Below are positions 17,431-25,290 of a DNA stretch of 51,706 bases, in pieces. Position 1 is the first letter of the stretch. Each line of letters starts with the position of its first letter. The stretch lies in NCBI GenBank assembly GCA_024244665.1, contig JAAEOI010000237.1, positions 1 to 51,706 on the forward strand, written 5' to 3'. The notes beneath the pieces are model-generated. The model was not told the DNA's origin, did not search any database, and saw nothing but the letters and a program-made list of their open reading frames with translations. The position numbers and the translations under genes are program-made. The stretch is from Bacteroidota bacterium (GTDB lineage: Bacteria > Bacteroidota > Bacteroidia > Bacteroidales > GCA-2748055).

Positions 17431-18933
17431 TTAATTTTCTAAACTATTTTTCAGACAAATATTCAGCGCTTTTTTCCACATTTCATAGGACTCCCTGTAT
17501 TGATTTCTGTTGTCCCCGCTGGGTTCAATAACCATCATCTTATTGAGGTTTTCAAATGCTTCATGGAACGAACCGAAGGTTCCTGATCCGATTCCTGCAC
17601 CGTTGGCTGCGCCAACCGATCCGTCGGTGTCGTATAATTCAATGGTTGCTCCTGAAATCTCTGCCAGGGTATCCCTGAAGATGGGGCTCAGGAACATGTT
17701 GGCCATTCCTGCCCTGATTACCGAGGGGTTGATGCCAATTTCACGCATGATCTCCATCCCGTACTGCATAGAGAAAGCCACCCCTTCCTGGGCTGCCCTG
17801 ACCAGGTGCGCTTCACTGTGGATATTGAAATTGATGTTTTTCACGGTGGCTCCCACATTCCGGTTGCCCAGCATTCTTTCCGCCCCGTTTCCGAATGGAA
17901 GCATGAGCAGTCCGTCCGACCCGATGGGCGCTGTCATGCCCAGATCATTCAGTCCCGGATAGTTCTTCTCCCGTTGGGCCATGTTCTTCCTGAGCCAGGA
18001 GTACTGGATGCCTGTTCCGTTAATGCAGAGCAGAACACCCAGCCGGTTGAGTTCAGGGCTGTGATTTACGTGGGCAAAGGTGTTGACCCGGCTCCTGGGG
18101 TCGTACTTGACCTCGTCGCTTACTCCGTATACAACCCCCGAAGTTCCTGCAGTGGCTGCAATTTCACCCGGATTCAGTACGTTTAGGGAGAATGCGTTGT
18201 TGGGCTGGTCCCCGGCACGATAGGCAATCTGGATTCCTGGAACCAGTCCCAGTTCTTCAGCTGCTGCTGCGGATAAGCGCCCCTGCTCCGAAAAGGTGGG
18301 GACAATATCGGGGATCAGGTGTTCATGAATGCCATAGTGCTCCAGCAGAAAGCTGGCGATGGAGTTCTCCTGGAAATCCCACAACATTCCTTCCGACAGG
18401 CCGGAGATGGTGGTATTGATCTCACCTGTCAGTTTCATGGCAATGTAATCGCCCGGAAGCATAAATTTGTATGCCTTCTCGTAGATCTCAGGTTCATTCT
18501 CAATGACCCAGCTCAGTTTGGAGGCAGTGAAATTGCCTGGTGAATTGAGCAGGTGAGAGAGGCACTGCTTTTCCCCGATGGACTTCATTGCAAGGTCGCC
18601 ATGTGAAACAGCCCTTGAATCGCACCAGATAATTGAGGAGCGAAGGATCTCATGGTTCTTATCCACCAGGACCAGTCCGTGCATCTGGTATGCAATACCT
18701 ATGGCCCCGATAGAGGAGGAATCGATTTCGGCACTCTGCAATACATCATTGGTGGCCAGGATCAGGTTTGTCCACCACAGGTCTGGCTCCTGTTCAGCCC
18801 AGCCAGCTTTGGGAGCTGAAATCTTCATCTCCTGTTTTGGGTAGAAAGCAGAGGCAACGCAGCGGCCCGATTCGGAGTTGATGAGGCTGGCTTTCACCGA
18901 TGAGCTTCCAAGGTCATATCCTAATAAGTACAT
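17431..18933 (-). CDS. xylB: Xylulokinase (FGGY carbohydrate kinase)
   Basis: About 500 residues from ATG 18933; a frame extending to 18945 would need a TTG start and is less likely. The N-terminus LLGYDLGSSSVKASLIN is the phosphate-1 loop of FGGY kinases, QMHGLVLVD follows at about 85-93, the middle has AGDQPNNAFSLNV and ATAGTSGVVYG (phosphate 2), and the C-terminal domain carries RAGMANMFLSPIFRDTLAEISG. It phosphorylates D-xylulose to xylulose 5-phosphate, feeding the pentose phosphate pathway. It is the first enzyme gene of the xyl operon after the Nudix regulator, with a tetramer-type repeat in the gap. Confidence 0.93.
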   Translation of the reverse strand: MYLLGYDLGSSSVKASLINSESGRCVASAFYPKQEMKISAPKAGWAEQEPDLWWTNLILATNDVLQSAEIDSSSIGAIGIAYQMHGLVLVDKNHEILRSSIIWCDSRAVSHGDLAMKSIGEKQCLSHLLNSPGNFTASKLSWVIENEPEIYEKAYKFMLPGDYIAMKLTGEINTTISGLSEGMLWDFQENSIASFLLEHYGIHEHLIPDIVPTFSEQGRLSAAAAEELGLVPGIQIAYRAGDQPNNAFSLNVLNPGEIAATAGTSGVVYGVSDEVKYDPRSRVNTFAHVNHSPELNRLGVLLCINGTGIQYSWLRKNMAQREKNYPGLNDLGMTAPIGSDGLLMLPFGNGAERMLGNRNVGATVKNINFNIHSEAHLVRAAQEGVAFSMQYGMEIMREIGINPSVIRAGMANMFLSPIFRDTLAEISGATIELYDTDGSVGAANGAGIGSGTFGSFHEAFENLNKMMVIEPSGDNRNQYRESYEMWKKALNICLKNSLEN

Positions 18934-18949
18934 GTTATTTAGCAATTAG

Positions 18950-19035
18950 TTATTGGTAGATGGTAAATAATTAAGTGAGCAAGTAAATAAATAAGTGAGT
19001 AAATAGTAAGTGAGTAAGGCTAGTATAGTTAGTGT
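18950..19035. repeat. Tetramer-period repeat between regulator and xylB
   Basis: AT-rich gap made of degenerate AAGTGAGTAAATA-type units in multiples of four bases (AAGTGAGC AAGTAAAT AAATAAGTGAGT AAATAGTAAGTGAGT). Same family as 14400-14470 (opposite strand) and 49150-49236. Confidence 0.85.
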
Positions 19036-19041
19036 CGTTGT

Positions 19042-19785
19042 TTAAAAGTTGAATCCAAGGAAATTTTTCTTGTTATTGTCGTATATGGTCTTATCAAAAC
19101 GGTAGTAGTAGGCAGGTTTATGGGCCACGCCGGCCTGCTTTTCATCAAGTTGGACCAGGTGCTTTGCTTTCAGTATCTTCTTTCGGAAGTTGCGGTTGTC
19201 AAGTTTGCAGTTGAGAATCACCTCGTAGAGGATCTGCAGTTTCCGGATGGTGAATTTTTCCGGCAGCAGTTCAAAACCAATGGGTTCATTCCTCAGAGCA
19301 TACTGCAGATGAGATAAGCCCTTGTCTATGATTTCCCGGTGGTCGAAGGCCAGCTTCGGTACCTGGTTTACATCGATCCATGATGCATTGTTCTTCAGGG
19401 CGTAGTCTTTGTCGCTTTCAGAGATGTTAATCAGTGCAAAGTAGGCGGTGGTTACAACCCTTTGAATTTCGGTACCGGTGGTTTCCCTGAACCAGTTTAA
19501 ATCCACATTCTTATGTATCCTGTCAGGCTTCCCGAATACAGCAAAGGGTTTAAGGAATATATTTTGAAGACCTGTAAGTTCTTTGAGTGTGCGGGCAGCA
19601 GCAAGGTCCAGGTCCTCCCGTGTAGTTATAAAATCACCCGGTAGTTTCAGATCATGTACCGGCGCTCCCTGTTCATCGGTGAAATCCCTCTGTATGAGTA
19701 GAACCTTAAGTTGACTGGTACTGAACCCGAAGATGACACAGTCAACTGAGATATGAGGATTAATTGATCTGACCGCACTTTCCAT
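19042..19785 (-). CDS. Nudix-fold transcriptional regulator (NrtR/AraR type), probable xylose regulator
   Basis: About 248 residues from ATG 19785; the frame is open back to 19890, but the extra part covers a promoter-like -7 box and a different gene remnant. The N-terminal half is a Nudix domain (SVDCVIFGFSTSQLKVLLIQRD, LPGDFITTREDLDLAAARTL) whose Nudix box lacks the catalytic REUxEE acids (it reads ARTLKELTG), so hydrolysis is unlikely. The C-terminal half (FTIRKLQILYEVIL...NFRKKIL) is the winged-helix DNA-binding domain of the family. Bacteroides AraR (BT0354) is a characterised relative that senses arabinose; here the position at the head of xylBA-symporter suggests xylose sensing (inference). 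Confidence 0.82.
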   Translation of the reverse strand: MESAVRSINPHISVDCVIFGFSTSQLKVLLIQRDFTDEQGAPVHDLKLPGDFITTREDLDLAAARTLKELTGLQNIFLKPFAVFGKPDRIHKNVDLNWFRETTGTEIQRVVTTAYFALINISESDKDYALKNNASWIDVNQVPKLAFDHREIIDKGLSHLQYALRNEPIGFELLPEKFTIRKLQILYEVILNCKLDNRNFRKKILKAKHLVQLDEKQAGVAHKPAYYYRFDKTIYDNNKKNFLGFNF

Positions 19786-19817
19786 GCGGCTAAAATATGA
19801 AACAATATGATCAAAAC

Positions 19818-19825
19818 CAAAGTTA
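19818..19825 (-). promoter_or_regulatory. Bacteroidota -7 box before the Nudix regulator
   Basis: Minus strand TAACTTTG fits TAnnTTTG, 32 bp before the ATG at 19785. Just upstream lies CGTA-5-TACG (19827-19839), a small inverted repeat that could be an operator. No clear -33 element was seen. Confidence 0.35.
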
Positions 19826-19840
19826 ACGTAAAAAATACGC

Positions 19841-19930
19841 TTACTCTTTCTCCCGGGGATGTGAAATTGTGAATGTGGAACCCTCTCCAAGATTACTTCT
19901 AACCTGGAAAACTCCTTTGTTTAATTGCAG
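19841..19930 (-). pseudogene. Tail of a histidine kinase ATPase domain (remnant)
   Basis: Minus-strand reading gives VFQVRSNLGEGSTFTISHP then a short charged end and TAA at 19841. The V-x-S-x-L-G-E-G-S-T-F-T-I pattern is the G2-box end of HATPase_c histidine kinases. Only about 30 codons remain between the TRAP operon and the Nudix gene; no upstream kinase domain is present. Short, so moderate to low confidence. Confidence 0.4.
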
Positions 19931-19981
19931 TTAGATCTGAGTCAAATATGAATTTATCCTCCTTAAGGAAGCCGCTGTGAC

Positions 19982-21439
19982 CTATTTCATCAACAGGTTT
20001 GGTAGCCAGAGGCTGATTTCCGGGATGTAGGTAACCAGCATCAATACAACAAACATAACGACGAACATTGGCAGCAGGGGTTTGATTACCTGCTCGATTT
20101 TCAGATTTGCAACACTGCAGCCGATGAAGAGCACCGATCCCACCGGTGGTGTGCACAATCCCACGGAGAGATTAAGTACCATCACAATTCCAAAGTGGAT
20201 GGGGTCCATCCCCAGTTGGGCGGTGACAATGGGAAGGAAGATCGGGGTGAAGATCAGTACCGCAGGGGTCATGTCCATGAAGATTCCAACGAACAGCAGG
20301 ATGAAGTTGATCAGTAGCAGAATGACAAAGGGATTGTCACTGAGGTTCAGGAGCCCGGCGCTCACATTCTGGGGGATGTTTTCAAAGGACATGATCCATG
20401 ACATGCCGATACTGGTCGCTACCAGCAGAAGAACAATGCATGTAGTCCTGATCGATTTAAGGATAATGCCAGGCAGGTCCTTCACTGTCATCTCCTTATA
20501 GAACAGTGCAAGGATCAGTGCATAGAGCACAGCAACAGCCGAGGCCTCGGTGGCTGTGAAGAAGCCTGCAACGATACCGCCAATCACGATCACCAGCATC
20601 AGCAGGGAGGGCACTGCATCGATAAATTTCCTGAAGGCAAACTTAAAAAAGGTCCAGTTGGTAGCCGATTTATAGACGGAGTAGGAAAGGAAGAGTGCCA
20701 GTAAACCATAGAGGATTCCATTGAAGAGGCCGGTTGAGCCATTGTCGTGGATCGCCTTTAGTCCGATTCCCGCTCCTACCAGTACGGCCGAAACCAGCAT
20801 GATCGTTCCCAGTGATTTCACCAGTCCGGACATGCCTTTATTCTTCAGGATCATCATGGACATGGCAACCAGCATAATTCCCACTCCGGTAAGGATGCCG
20901 GGTATGTAACCAGCCAGGAACAGCGCGGTAATGGATGCACCACCGCTGGCCAGAGAGTAGATGATCAGGATGTTGCTGGGAGGGATGGAGAGACCGGTGG
21001 TGGCCGATGTGATATTCACGGCAGCACTGAAATTCTCATCATAACCCTCCTTCTTCATTTCCGGTCCCATGATACTCCCGATGGCTGAGGTTGCAGCTGC
21101 TGCAGATCCTGAGATCGCTCCGAACAGCATATTGGCGATCACATTTACGAATGCCAGTCCGGCCGGAAACTTCCCAACCAGCACACGTGCAAAATTGATC
21201 AGCCGCATGGCTATACCACCCTTGTTCATAATTACGCCTGCAAGGACAAAGAAAGGGATAGCCAGAAGGGCAAAACTATCCAGTCCGGTTGCCATCCGGT
21301 GTGCAAAAGTGGTGAGTGCCGGGAGTGTATCGATGGACATCAGCATGGTAAGTATACCAGCAATCCCGATGCTGAATGCAATGGGGACACCAATTCCCAG
21401 GAGGATCACAAAACTGAGGACGAGGACAAGAACTTCCAT
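19982..21439 (-). CDS. dctM: TRAP transporter large permease (DctM/SiaM)
   Basis: A 485-residue polytopic membrane protein, the proton/sodium-coupled channel subunit of a TRAP transporter. Typical segments: LLAIPFFVLAGVIMNKGG, GAISGSAAAATSAIGSIMGPEM, GLSIPPSNILIIYSLASGG and, near the end, GLCTPPVGSVLFIGCSVANL. It is about 55 residues longer than usual (425-430) because of a middle insert (around residues 205-265, with an extra hydrophobic stretch LGTIMLVSAVLVGAGIGL). It starts one base after dctQ ends, in one operon with the KDPG aldolase, so a uronate or KDG-like acid is the likely substrate. Confidence 0.93.
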   Translation of the reverse strand: MEVLVLVLSFVILLGIGVPIAFSIGIAGILTMLMSIDTLPALTTFAHRMATGLDSFALLAIPFFVLAGVIMNKGGIAMRLINFARVLVGKFPAGLAFVNVIANMLFGAISGSAAAATSAIGSIMGPEMKKEGYDENFSAAVNITSATTGLSIPPSNILIIYSLASGGASITALFLAGYIPGILTGVGIMLVAMSMMILKNKGMSGLVKSLGTIMLVSAVLVGAGIGLKAIHDNGSTGLFNGILYGLLALFLSYSVYKSATNWTFFKFAFRKFIDAVPSLLMLVIVIGGIVAGFFTATEASAVAVLYALILALFYKEMTVKDLPGIILKSIRTTCIVLLLVATSIGMSWIMSFENIPQNVSAGLLNLSDNPFVILLLINFILLFVGIFMDMTPAVLIFTPIFLPIVTAQLGMDPIHFGIVMVLNLSVGLCTPPVGSVLFIGCSVANLKIEQVIKPLLPMFVVMFVVLMLVTYIPEISLWLPNLLMK

Positions 21440-21440
21440 G

Positions 21441-21914
21441 CTATTTCGACTTATTTAATTCAAGAATATGAAGCAGCTCGTAGAACATGATGATGAGACC
21501 GCTGATGGGTAGCACCACGTAGACGTAGCCAAGGGGAAGCTGGAGCGCGGCTGATTTTACCTCCAGGACAAAACGTGTATACATCAGGATGATCCCCCCG
21601 ATCACCATGACAGTGAGGGCAAAAAGGAAGACGAGAGTGTGGATCAAAAACTGCAGCTTCATTTGCCTGGCCGGAGACGATTTCTGGATCAGGATATCGA
21701 TAGCCAGGTGCTCCTTTTTACCGGACACATAAGCAGCCCCGAGAACCCCCACCCAGATGAGAAGGAAACCTGCAAGTTCATCTGTGAATGAACTGGGAGA
21801 GGAGAGGAGATAGCGACTGAACACCTGCCAGAGTACATCCACTACCAGCACCGACATCAGGATGACAAGGAAGACCTCCAGTACCCTGTTTAACTTTTTC
21901 TGAAACTTCATCAT
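21441..21914 (-). CDS. dctQ: TRAP transporter small permease (DctQ)
   Basis: About 157 residues with four membrane helices (LEVFLVILMSVLVVDVLWQVF, FLLIWVGVLGAAYV, LIHTLVFLFALTVMVIGGIIL, VLPISGLIIMFYELLHI) and the family's 'F-T-D-E-L-A-G-F-L-L-I-W' motif. A start at 21914 (or Met at 21911) is chosen because the frame further upstream is made of the heptamer repeat at 21936-22081. The subunit supports the DctM permease in the inner membrane. Confidence 0.9.
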   Translation of the reverse strand: MMKFQKKLNRVLEVFLVILMSVLVVDVLWQVFSRYLLSSPSSFTDELAGFLLIWVGVLGAAYVSGKKEHLAIDILIQKSSPARQMKLQFLIHTLVFLFALTVMVIGGIILMYTRFVLEVKSAALQLPLGYVYVVLPISGLIIMFYELLHILELNKSK

Positions 21915-21935
21915 ATCATTCACTTTTTTTCCCAA

Positions 21936-22081
21936 CGCACTGAGCACTGCCTACTGAGCACTGAGCACTGTGTACTGAGCACTGTATCCTGCCTACTGAG
22001 TACTGTATCCTGAGTACTGAGTACTGTATCCTGAGTACTGCCTACTGAGTACTAAGTACTGTATCCTGAGTACTGCCTACT
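21936..22081. repeat. Heptamer repeat between dctP and dctQ
   Basis: About 20 degenerate 7-bp units, mainly CTGAGTA, CTGTATC, CTGCCTA and CTGAGCA. The repeat supplies the last codons of dctP (residues VGSTQDTVLSTQ) and separates it from dctQ. The complementary-type CAGTACA heptamers occur after gnd at 50704-50790. Confidence 0.92.
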
Positions 22082-23043
22082 TCTTTGATCCGGGTGATCA
22101 GGTTATAGATTTTTTCGTTCTCGCTGTATGATTCCAGCAGCTCCACGACCATTTCGGCAAAGGGCTCCTTATCAGGATAGGTGACTTTTACACCGGCCTC
22201 CTGTACAATCCTCAGGGACTCCTCTTCCGACTCGGCCCAAAGTTTGCGCTCCACTTCCACTGATTCGTCAACTGCCTGCTGAAGCCACTTCCTCTCCTGT
22301 TCAGTGAGCTTTTTCCATACCTTATCGCTGATGATCATTACATCGGGAACCATGGTGTGTTCGTTCAGACTATAATATTTGCACACCTCGTAATGGTGAC
22401 TGGTGTAGAAACTGGGAGGATTGTTCTCAGCACCATCCACCACGCCACTCTGTAGTGCAGTGTAGAGTTCACCCCATGATATTGGTGTGGGCGAGCCCCC
22501 TTGGGCCTTGACCATCTCCATGGCAGTGATACTTTTCATCACCCTGATCTTTAATCCTTTCAAATCATCGGGATGATCTACCGGTGTGTCTATGGTATAA
22601 AAGCTCCTACTGCCGGCATCATAGAAGCAAAGGCCCCTGATCCAGAATGGGACAGTACTGAGGAGCAGCTCATCACCAATCTCCCCGTCAAGTACTTCGA
22701 AGGAGTGTTCCCTTGATCTGAAAACGTAGGGGAGCCCCAGGACCTTGAAATCCTCCGTGAAACTCTCCATTACCGCCGCAGATACTTTTGTGATGGCCAG
22801 ACTCCCGATCTGGAGCAGTTCAACACATTGCTGCTCCGATCCAAGCTGTCCGCTGGGATAGATATCGATGGTCAGTTCACCGCCTGAGATCTCTTTGCAG
22901 CGGTCGGCCATATGTACCATCGCCATATGCACCGGGTGAGAGGGATCCAGGCCGTGGGCCAGTTTTAATGCAGTGCCCTGCTGTTTTGTGCTGCAAGCGG
23001 AAAAGGTCAGCAGTATGGCAAAAAGGAGTCCTGAATATTTCAT
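22042..23043 (-). CDS. dctP: TRAP transporter solute-binding lipoprotein (DctP)
   Basis: About 333 residues from ATG 23043, giving the signal MKYSGLLFAILLTFSAC with lipobox Cys17; the longer frame would overlap the aldolase. Typical DctP features: LAHGLDPSHPVHMAM, IDIYPSGQLGSEQQCVELLQ, the GLKIRVMKS stretch with the conserved Arg that salt-bridges the substrate carboxylate, and GVVDGAENNPPSFYTSHHYEV. It captures an organic acid in the periplasm for DctQM. It begins 13 bp after the aldolase stop. The C-terminal codons come from the heptamer repeat. Confidence 0.93.
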   Translation of the reverse strand: MKYSGLLFAILLTFSACSTKQQGTALKLAHGLDPSHPVHMAMVHMADRCKEISGGELTIDIYPSGQLGSEQQCVELLQIGSLAITKVSAAVMESFTEDFKVLGLPYVFRSREHSFEVLDGEIGDELLLSTVPFWIRGLCFYDAGSRSFYTIDTPVDHPDDLKGLKIRVMKSITAMEMVKAQGGSPTPISWGELYTALQSGVVDGAENNPPSFYTSHHYEVCKYYSLNEHTMVPDVMIISDKVWKKLTEQERKWLQQAVDESVEVERKLWAESEEESLRIVQEAGVKVTYPDKEPFAEMVVELLESYSENEKIYNLITRIKEVGSTQDTVLSTQ

Positions 23044-23056
23044 GGATAAGCAGTGA

Positions 23057-23719
23057 TTAACTTCTAAGTTTCCTGATGATTTCCACTGAATTGCGGGCGA
23101 GATCCTCAAGTTGTGTATAGTCTTTATTTTTTATAATCTCTTTGGAGATCATCTGGGATCCCATGCCTACACAAAAGGCTCCAGCTCCGAACCACTCAGC
23201 CAGGTTCTCTTCGGTGGGGGATACTCCGCCTGAGGGCATGATGTTGGACCATGGACAGGGACCCAGGTATGCTTTCAGGAATTTTGCACCCCCAACTGTT
23301 GGGCCAGGGAACAGCTTCACCACTTCGGCTCCCAGTTCTTCAGCCTTGTTAATCTCTGATGCGGTTGCACAGCCTGGAACCCAGAGCACCTTACGCCTGT
23401 TGCAGATGCGGGCCATCTCTTCATTCATCAGTGGAGATACGATGAATTTTGCACCCAGCTGAATGTAGATAGAGCAGGTACCCGGTTCCACAACTGTACC
23501 CACACCCAGTACCAGGTCGGGCAACTCCTTCCTGGCCCACTTTACCAGTTCGGCAAAGAGTTCATGAGCAAAATCTCCGCGGTTGGTGAATTCAAAGATA
23601 TTCATGCCTCCGCGGTAACATGCGGAGATCACCTCTTTGCAAATTTCAATATCGGGATTGTAGTAGAGGGGGATGGCTCCTGTTTCCCTCATGGCCAGTG
23701 CTACGTCAAGTCTTTTCAT
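23057..23719 (-). CDS. eda: 2-dehydro-3-deoxyphosphogluconate aldolase (KDPG/KHG aldolase)
   Basis: A 220-residue class I aldolase splitting KDPG into pyruvate and glyceraldehyde 3-phosphate. Glu43 in IFEFTNRG and the Schiff-base Lys135 in VVKLFPG match the E. coli Eda catalytic pair (Glu45, Lys133); GVGTV and MPSGGVSP form the phosphate site. It is the first gene of the aldolase-dctPQM operon, and the 20-bp operator at 23726-23745 lies only six bases before its start. It completes the route from KDG made by KduD (28880-29674) and the partial KDG kinase at the window start. Confidence 0.95.
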   Translation of the reverse strand: MKRLDVALAMRETGAIPLYYNPDIEICKEVISACYRGGMNIFEFTNRGDFAHELFAELVKWARKELPDLVLGVGTVVEPGTCSIYIQLGAKFIVSPLMNEEMARICNRRKVLWVPGCATASEINKAEELGAEVVKLFPGPTVGGAKFLKAYLGPCPWSNIMPSGGVSPTEENLAEWFGAGAFCVGMGSQMISKEIIKNKDYTQLEDLARNSVEIIRKLRS

Positions 23720-23725
23720 ATGATA

Positions 23726-23745
23726 TTGTACAATCGATTGCGCAA
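23726..23745. promoter_or_regulatory. LacI-type operator before eda-dctPQM
   Basis: TTGTACAATCGATTGCGCAA, a near-palindrome centred on CG (CAATCGATTG core), the form typical for LacI-family sites. The identical 20 bp occurs at 31632-31651 before the lacI-kdu operon. On the minus strand a -7-like TACTTTTA (23747-23754) lies immediately upstream, so bound repressor would block the transcription start. Confidence 0.8.
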
Positions 23746-24265
23746 CTAAAAGTATAGATTATTTAGCGAAGATAAAAGGAGGAGGGGAACATTGATGCTA
23801 AAATTTAGTTAAAGTCTGGCATAGAACTACGAAATTCTGAATTTTGTAATACATTAATGTTAATTTAATCTAAATAAAGCAAATGTGATGAAAAACAATT
23901 GATGATTCCTGGTCTGGTCGGTGTTTCACTATTGGCAATAAACTCCTGCAACAAAGATGATCTCAATGACCCCCTGGTCATGTTTCGTGGTACCTGATGA
24001 AATGCCGGCTGTTGTGACAGTGATGGCTCCTGAGTATATTGAGCATTCCGGGACCATTGAAGCGGACGAAACCTGGAATTCAGGTGTTCATGTAATCACT
24101 GCTGATATATATGTGAACGGTGCTATCCTTACCATCGAACCCGGTGCTGTGGTCAGGATCAATTCTGGTTATGGAATCTATATTGGTTATTATGAAGGAG
24201 CTGGTTCAAGTTCATCCTTTCCTGTTTTGTGCGATGCGACACCCTATCCGGTTTTTCACAGAATT

Positions 24266-24325
24266 TTGCCAGGGATCTTACCAGGGATGTTACCAGGGAT
24301 GTTGTTTGGGATGTTGTTTGGGATG
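24266..24325. repeat. Five 12-bp tandem units
   Basis: TTGCCAGGGATC, TTACCAGGGATG (x2), TTGTTTGGGATG (x2), then a partial unit. On the minus strand they would encode a G-N-I-P/N-N-I-P tetrapeptide array, but in no convincing gene. Confidence 0.9.
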
Positions 24326-24413
24326 TTGCCTATCGGCTCCTCAGTAAGACCAATGCTATCCAGTGTAATAGGATCATTAAGAGCTATTAAGCGCTTCTTG
24401 AAATACCAGATCG

Positions 24414-24868
24414 TCCGTAGCAGTAGTTCACCGTGGTGGCTCATCGGGGCGGCTCATCGAGGTGGCTCATCGGGGCGGCTCATCGAGGTGGCTCATCGGG
24501 GCGGATAGGTAGCATCAATTATGATTGGTCATTTATTGGTATATAGTACAGACAGGGCAGAAGTCAACACTATGGACGGAGAAATCTAAACAGACATTTA
24601 CTATCTATTTATTAACTAAAAAGGTGTTGTTTCTGATATTGAATGTCTATCAATAGATATTTTATATCCGCTTATTAACCCCACAGGCTAATAACCCGAT
24701 AATATATATTCATGTTTAAGAAGTGACCAGCAGTTTTCAAGCAGAAACATGTTTGGTTTTACATTTTAGGATGTCAAAAGGGAATTTCCGGAGAAATACC
24801 GTGTTTATCTGGGCAGGATCCTTGCAGACAGGGTCGAGAAGGGTATGCTATGAAAATTGACCCGGGAC
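24414..24868 (+). repeat. Dispersed repeat element, copy A
   Basis: Matches the reverse complement of 51014-51513 over its whole length, with near-identity at both ends: 24521-24580 (CATCAATTATGATTGGTCAT and onward) and 24815-24866 (around GCAGACAGGGTCGAGAAGGG). The middle (about 24590-24720) is diverged and AT-rich. One end carries the GGCTCATCGGGGC 13-mers, an arrangement reminiscent of the multiple terminal repeats of IS21-like elements, but the family is not proved. Confidence 0.8.
24438..24502. repeat. Five 13-bp tandem units
   Basis: Alternating GGCTCATCGGGGC and GGCTCATCGAGGT, five units in all. Copy B of the element has only about two units, so the array has expanded or contracted. 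Confidence 0.93.
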
Positions 24869-25290
24869 ACCCAAGTCAGCGACTTCATAAGCGTTATTAC
24901 TCTGTAAAAGTTTATGTTATGAAATCAGCGGCCGAAGGTCGCACAAAACAGGAGCGGCGGTAAATACGATACAATTACAGCCAATGGCACTGATGGTGAC
25001 CGCATCCGCTTTAGCTCTTCAGCTGCTACAAAGTCTGCGGCTGACTGGGACTATATCGGATTTTATAAAGGAGCTAGTTCAAGTTCATCCTTTGATTTCT
25101 GCGATATTGAATACGGGAGTGGGTATTCCGGTCACTATGGCACGTTTTATTCCAATGATGCCGGTTTTTCCCTGACCAATTCAAGGGTGAATAATTCCGA
25201 AGTCCCAGGAGTTTCCTTCGAAGATGACGGTGGGTTCACAACTTGTTCGGTAATAACGCCCTGGGGGAGGTAAGGAATCCCTGACAGGAG

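Larger units (their letters stand above)
24221..24952. mobile_element. 732-bp insertion with 14-bp inverted ends, in the beta-helix gene
   Basis: The insertion is bounded by perfect 14-bp inverted repeats, CCTGTTTTGTGCGA (24221-24234) and its complement (24939-24952), exactly where the beta-helix reading stops and resumes. No target-site duplication is evident in the flanks. Inside are a 5 x 12-bp array (24266-24325), a 5 x 13-bp array (24438-24502) and a degraded coding-like patch (EKYRVYLGRILADRVEKGML region, plus strand about 24795-24850). The inner part 24414-24868 has a second copy at 51014-51513. It carries no intact transposase, so it is non-autonomous or decayed. Family unknown. Confidence 0.55.
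23888..25273 (+). pseudogene. Surface lipoprotein with beta-helix-like repeats, interrupted
   Basis: The start reads as a lipoprotein if one base is inserted early (MKKQLMIPGLVGVSLLAINSC), then the frame shifts again and continues TIEADETWNSGVHVITADIYVNG and LTIEPGAVVRIN up to GSSSSF near 24220. The same protein resumes at 24953 with GGKYDTITANGTDGDRIRFSSS, YIGFYKGASSSSSF and CDIEYGSGYSG, ending at TAA 25271-25273. The two halves share the Y-I-G-x-Y/F-x-G-A-x-S-S-S-S-F repeat, as in right-handed beta-helix lipoproteins. Between them is a 732-bp insertion. Function is unknown and the gene is not translatable as one product. Confidence 0.7.

Noticed and set aside
24256..24444. Minus-strand frame ending in a G-N-I-P-type repeat
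   Set aside because: The repeat part is just the 12-bp tandem array read in one frame; there is no signal, family or upstream site, and it sits inside the insertion.
24438..24502. Possible CRISPR array
   Set aside because: Units of 13 bp are directly abutting with no spacers and no cas genes are near.
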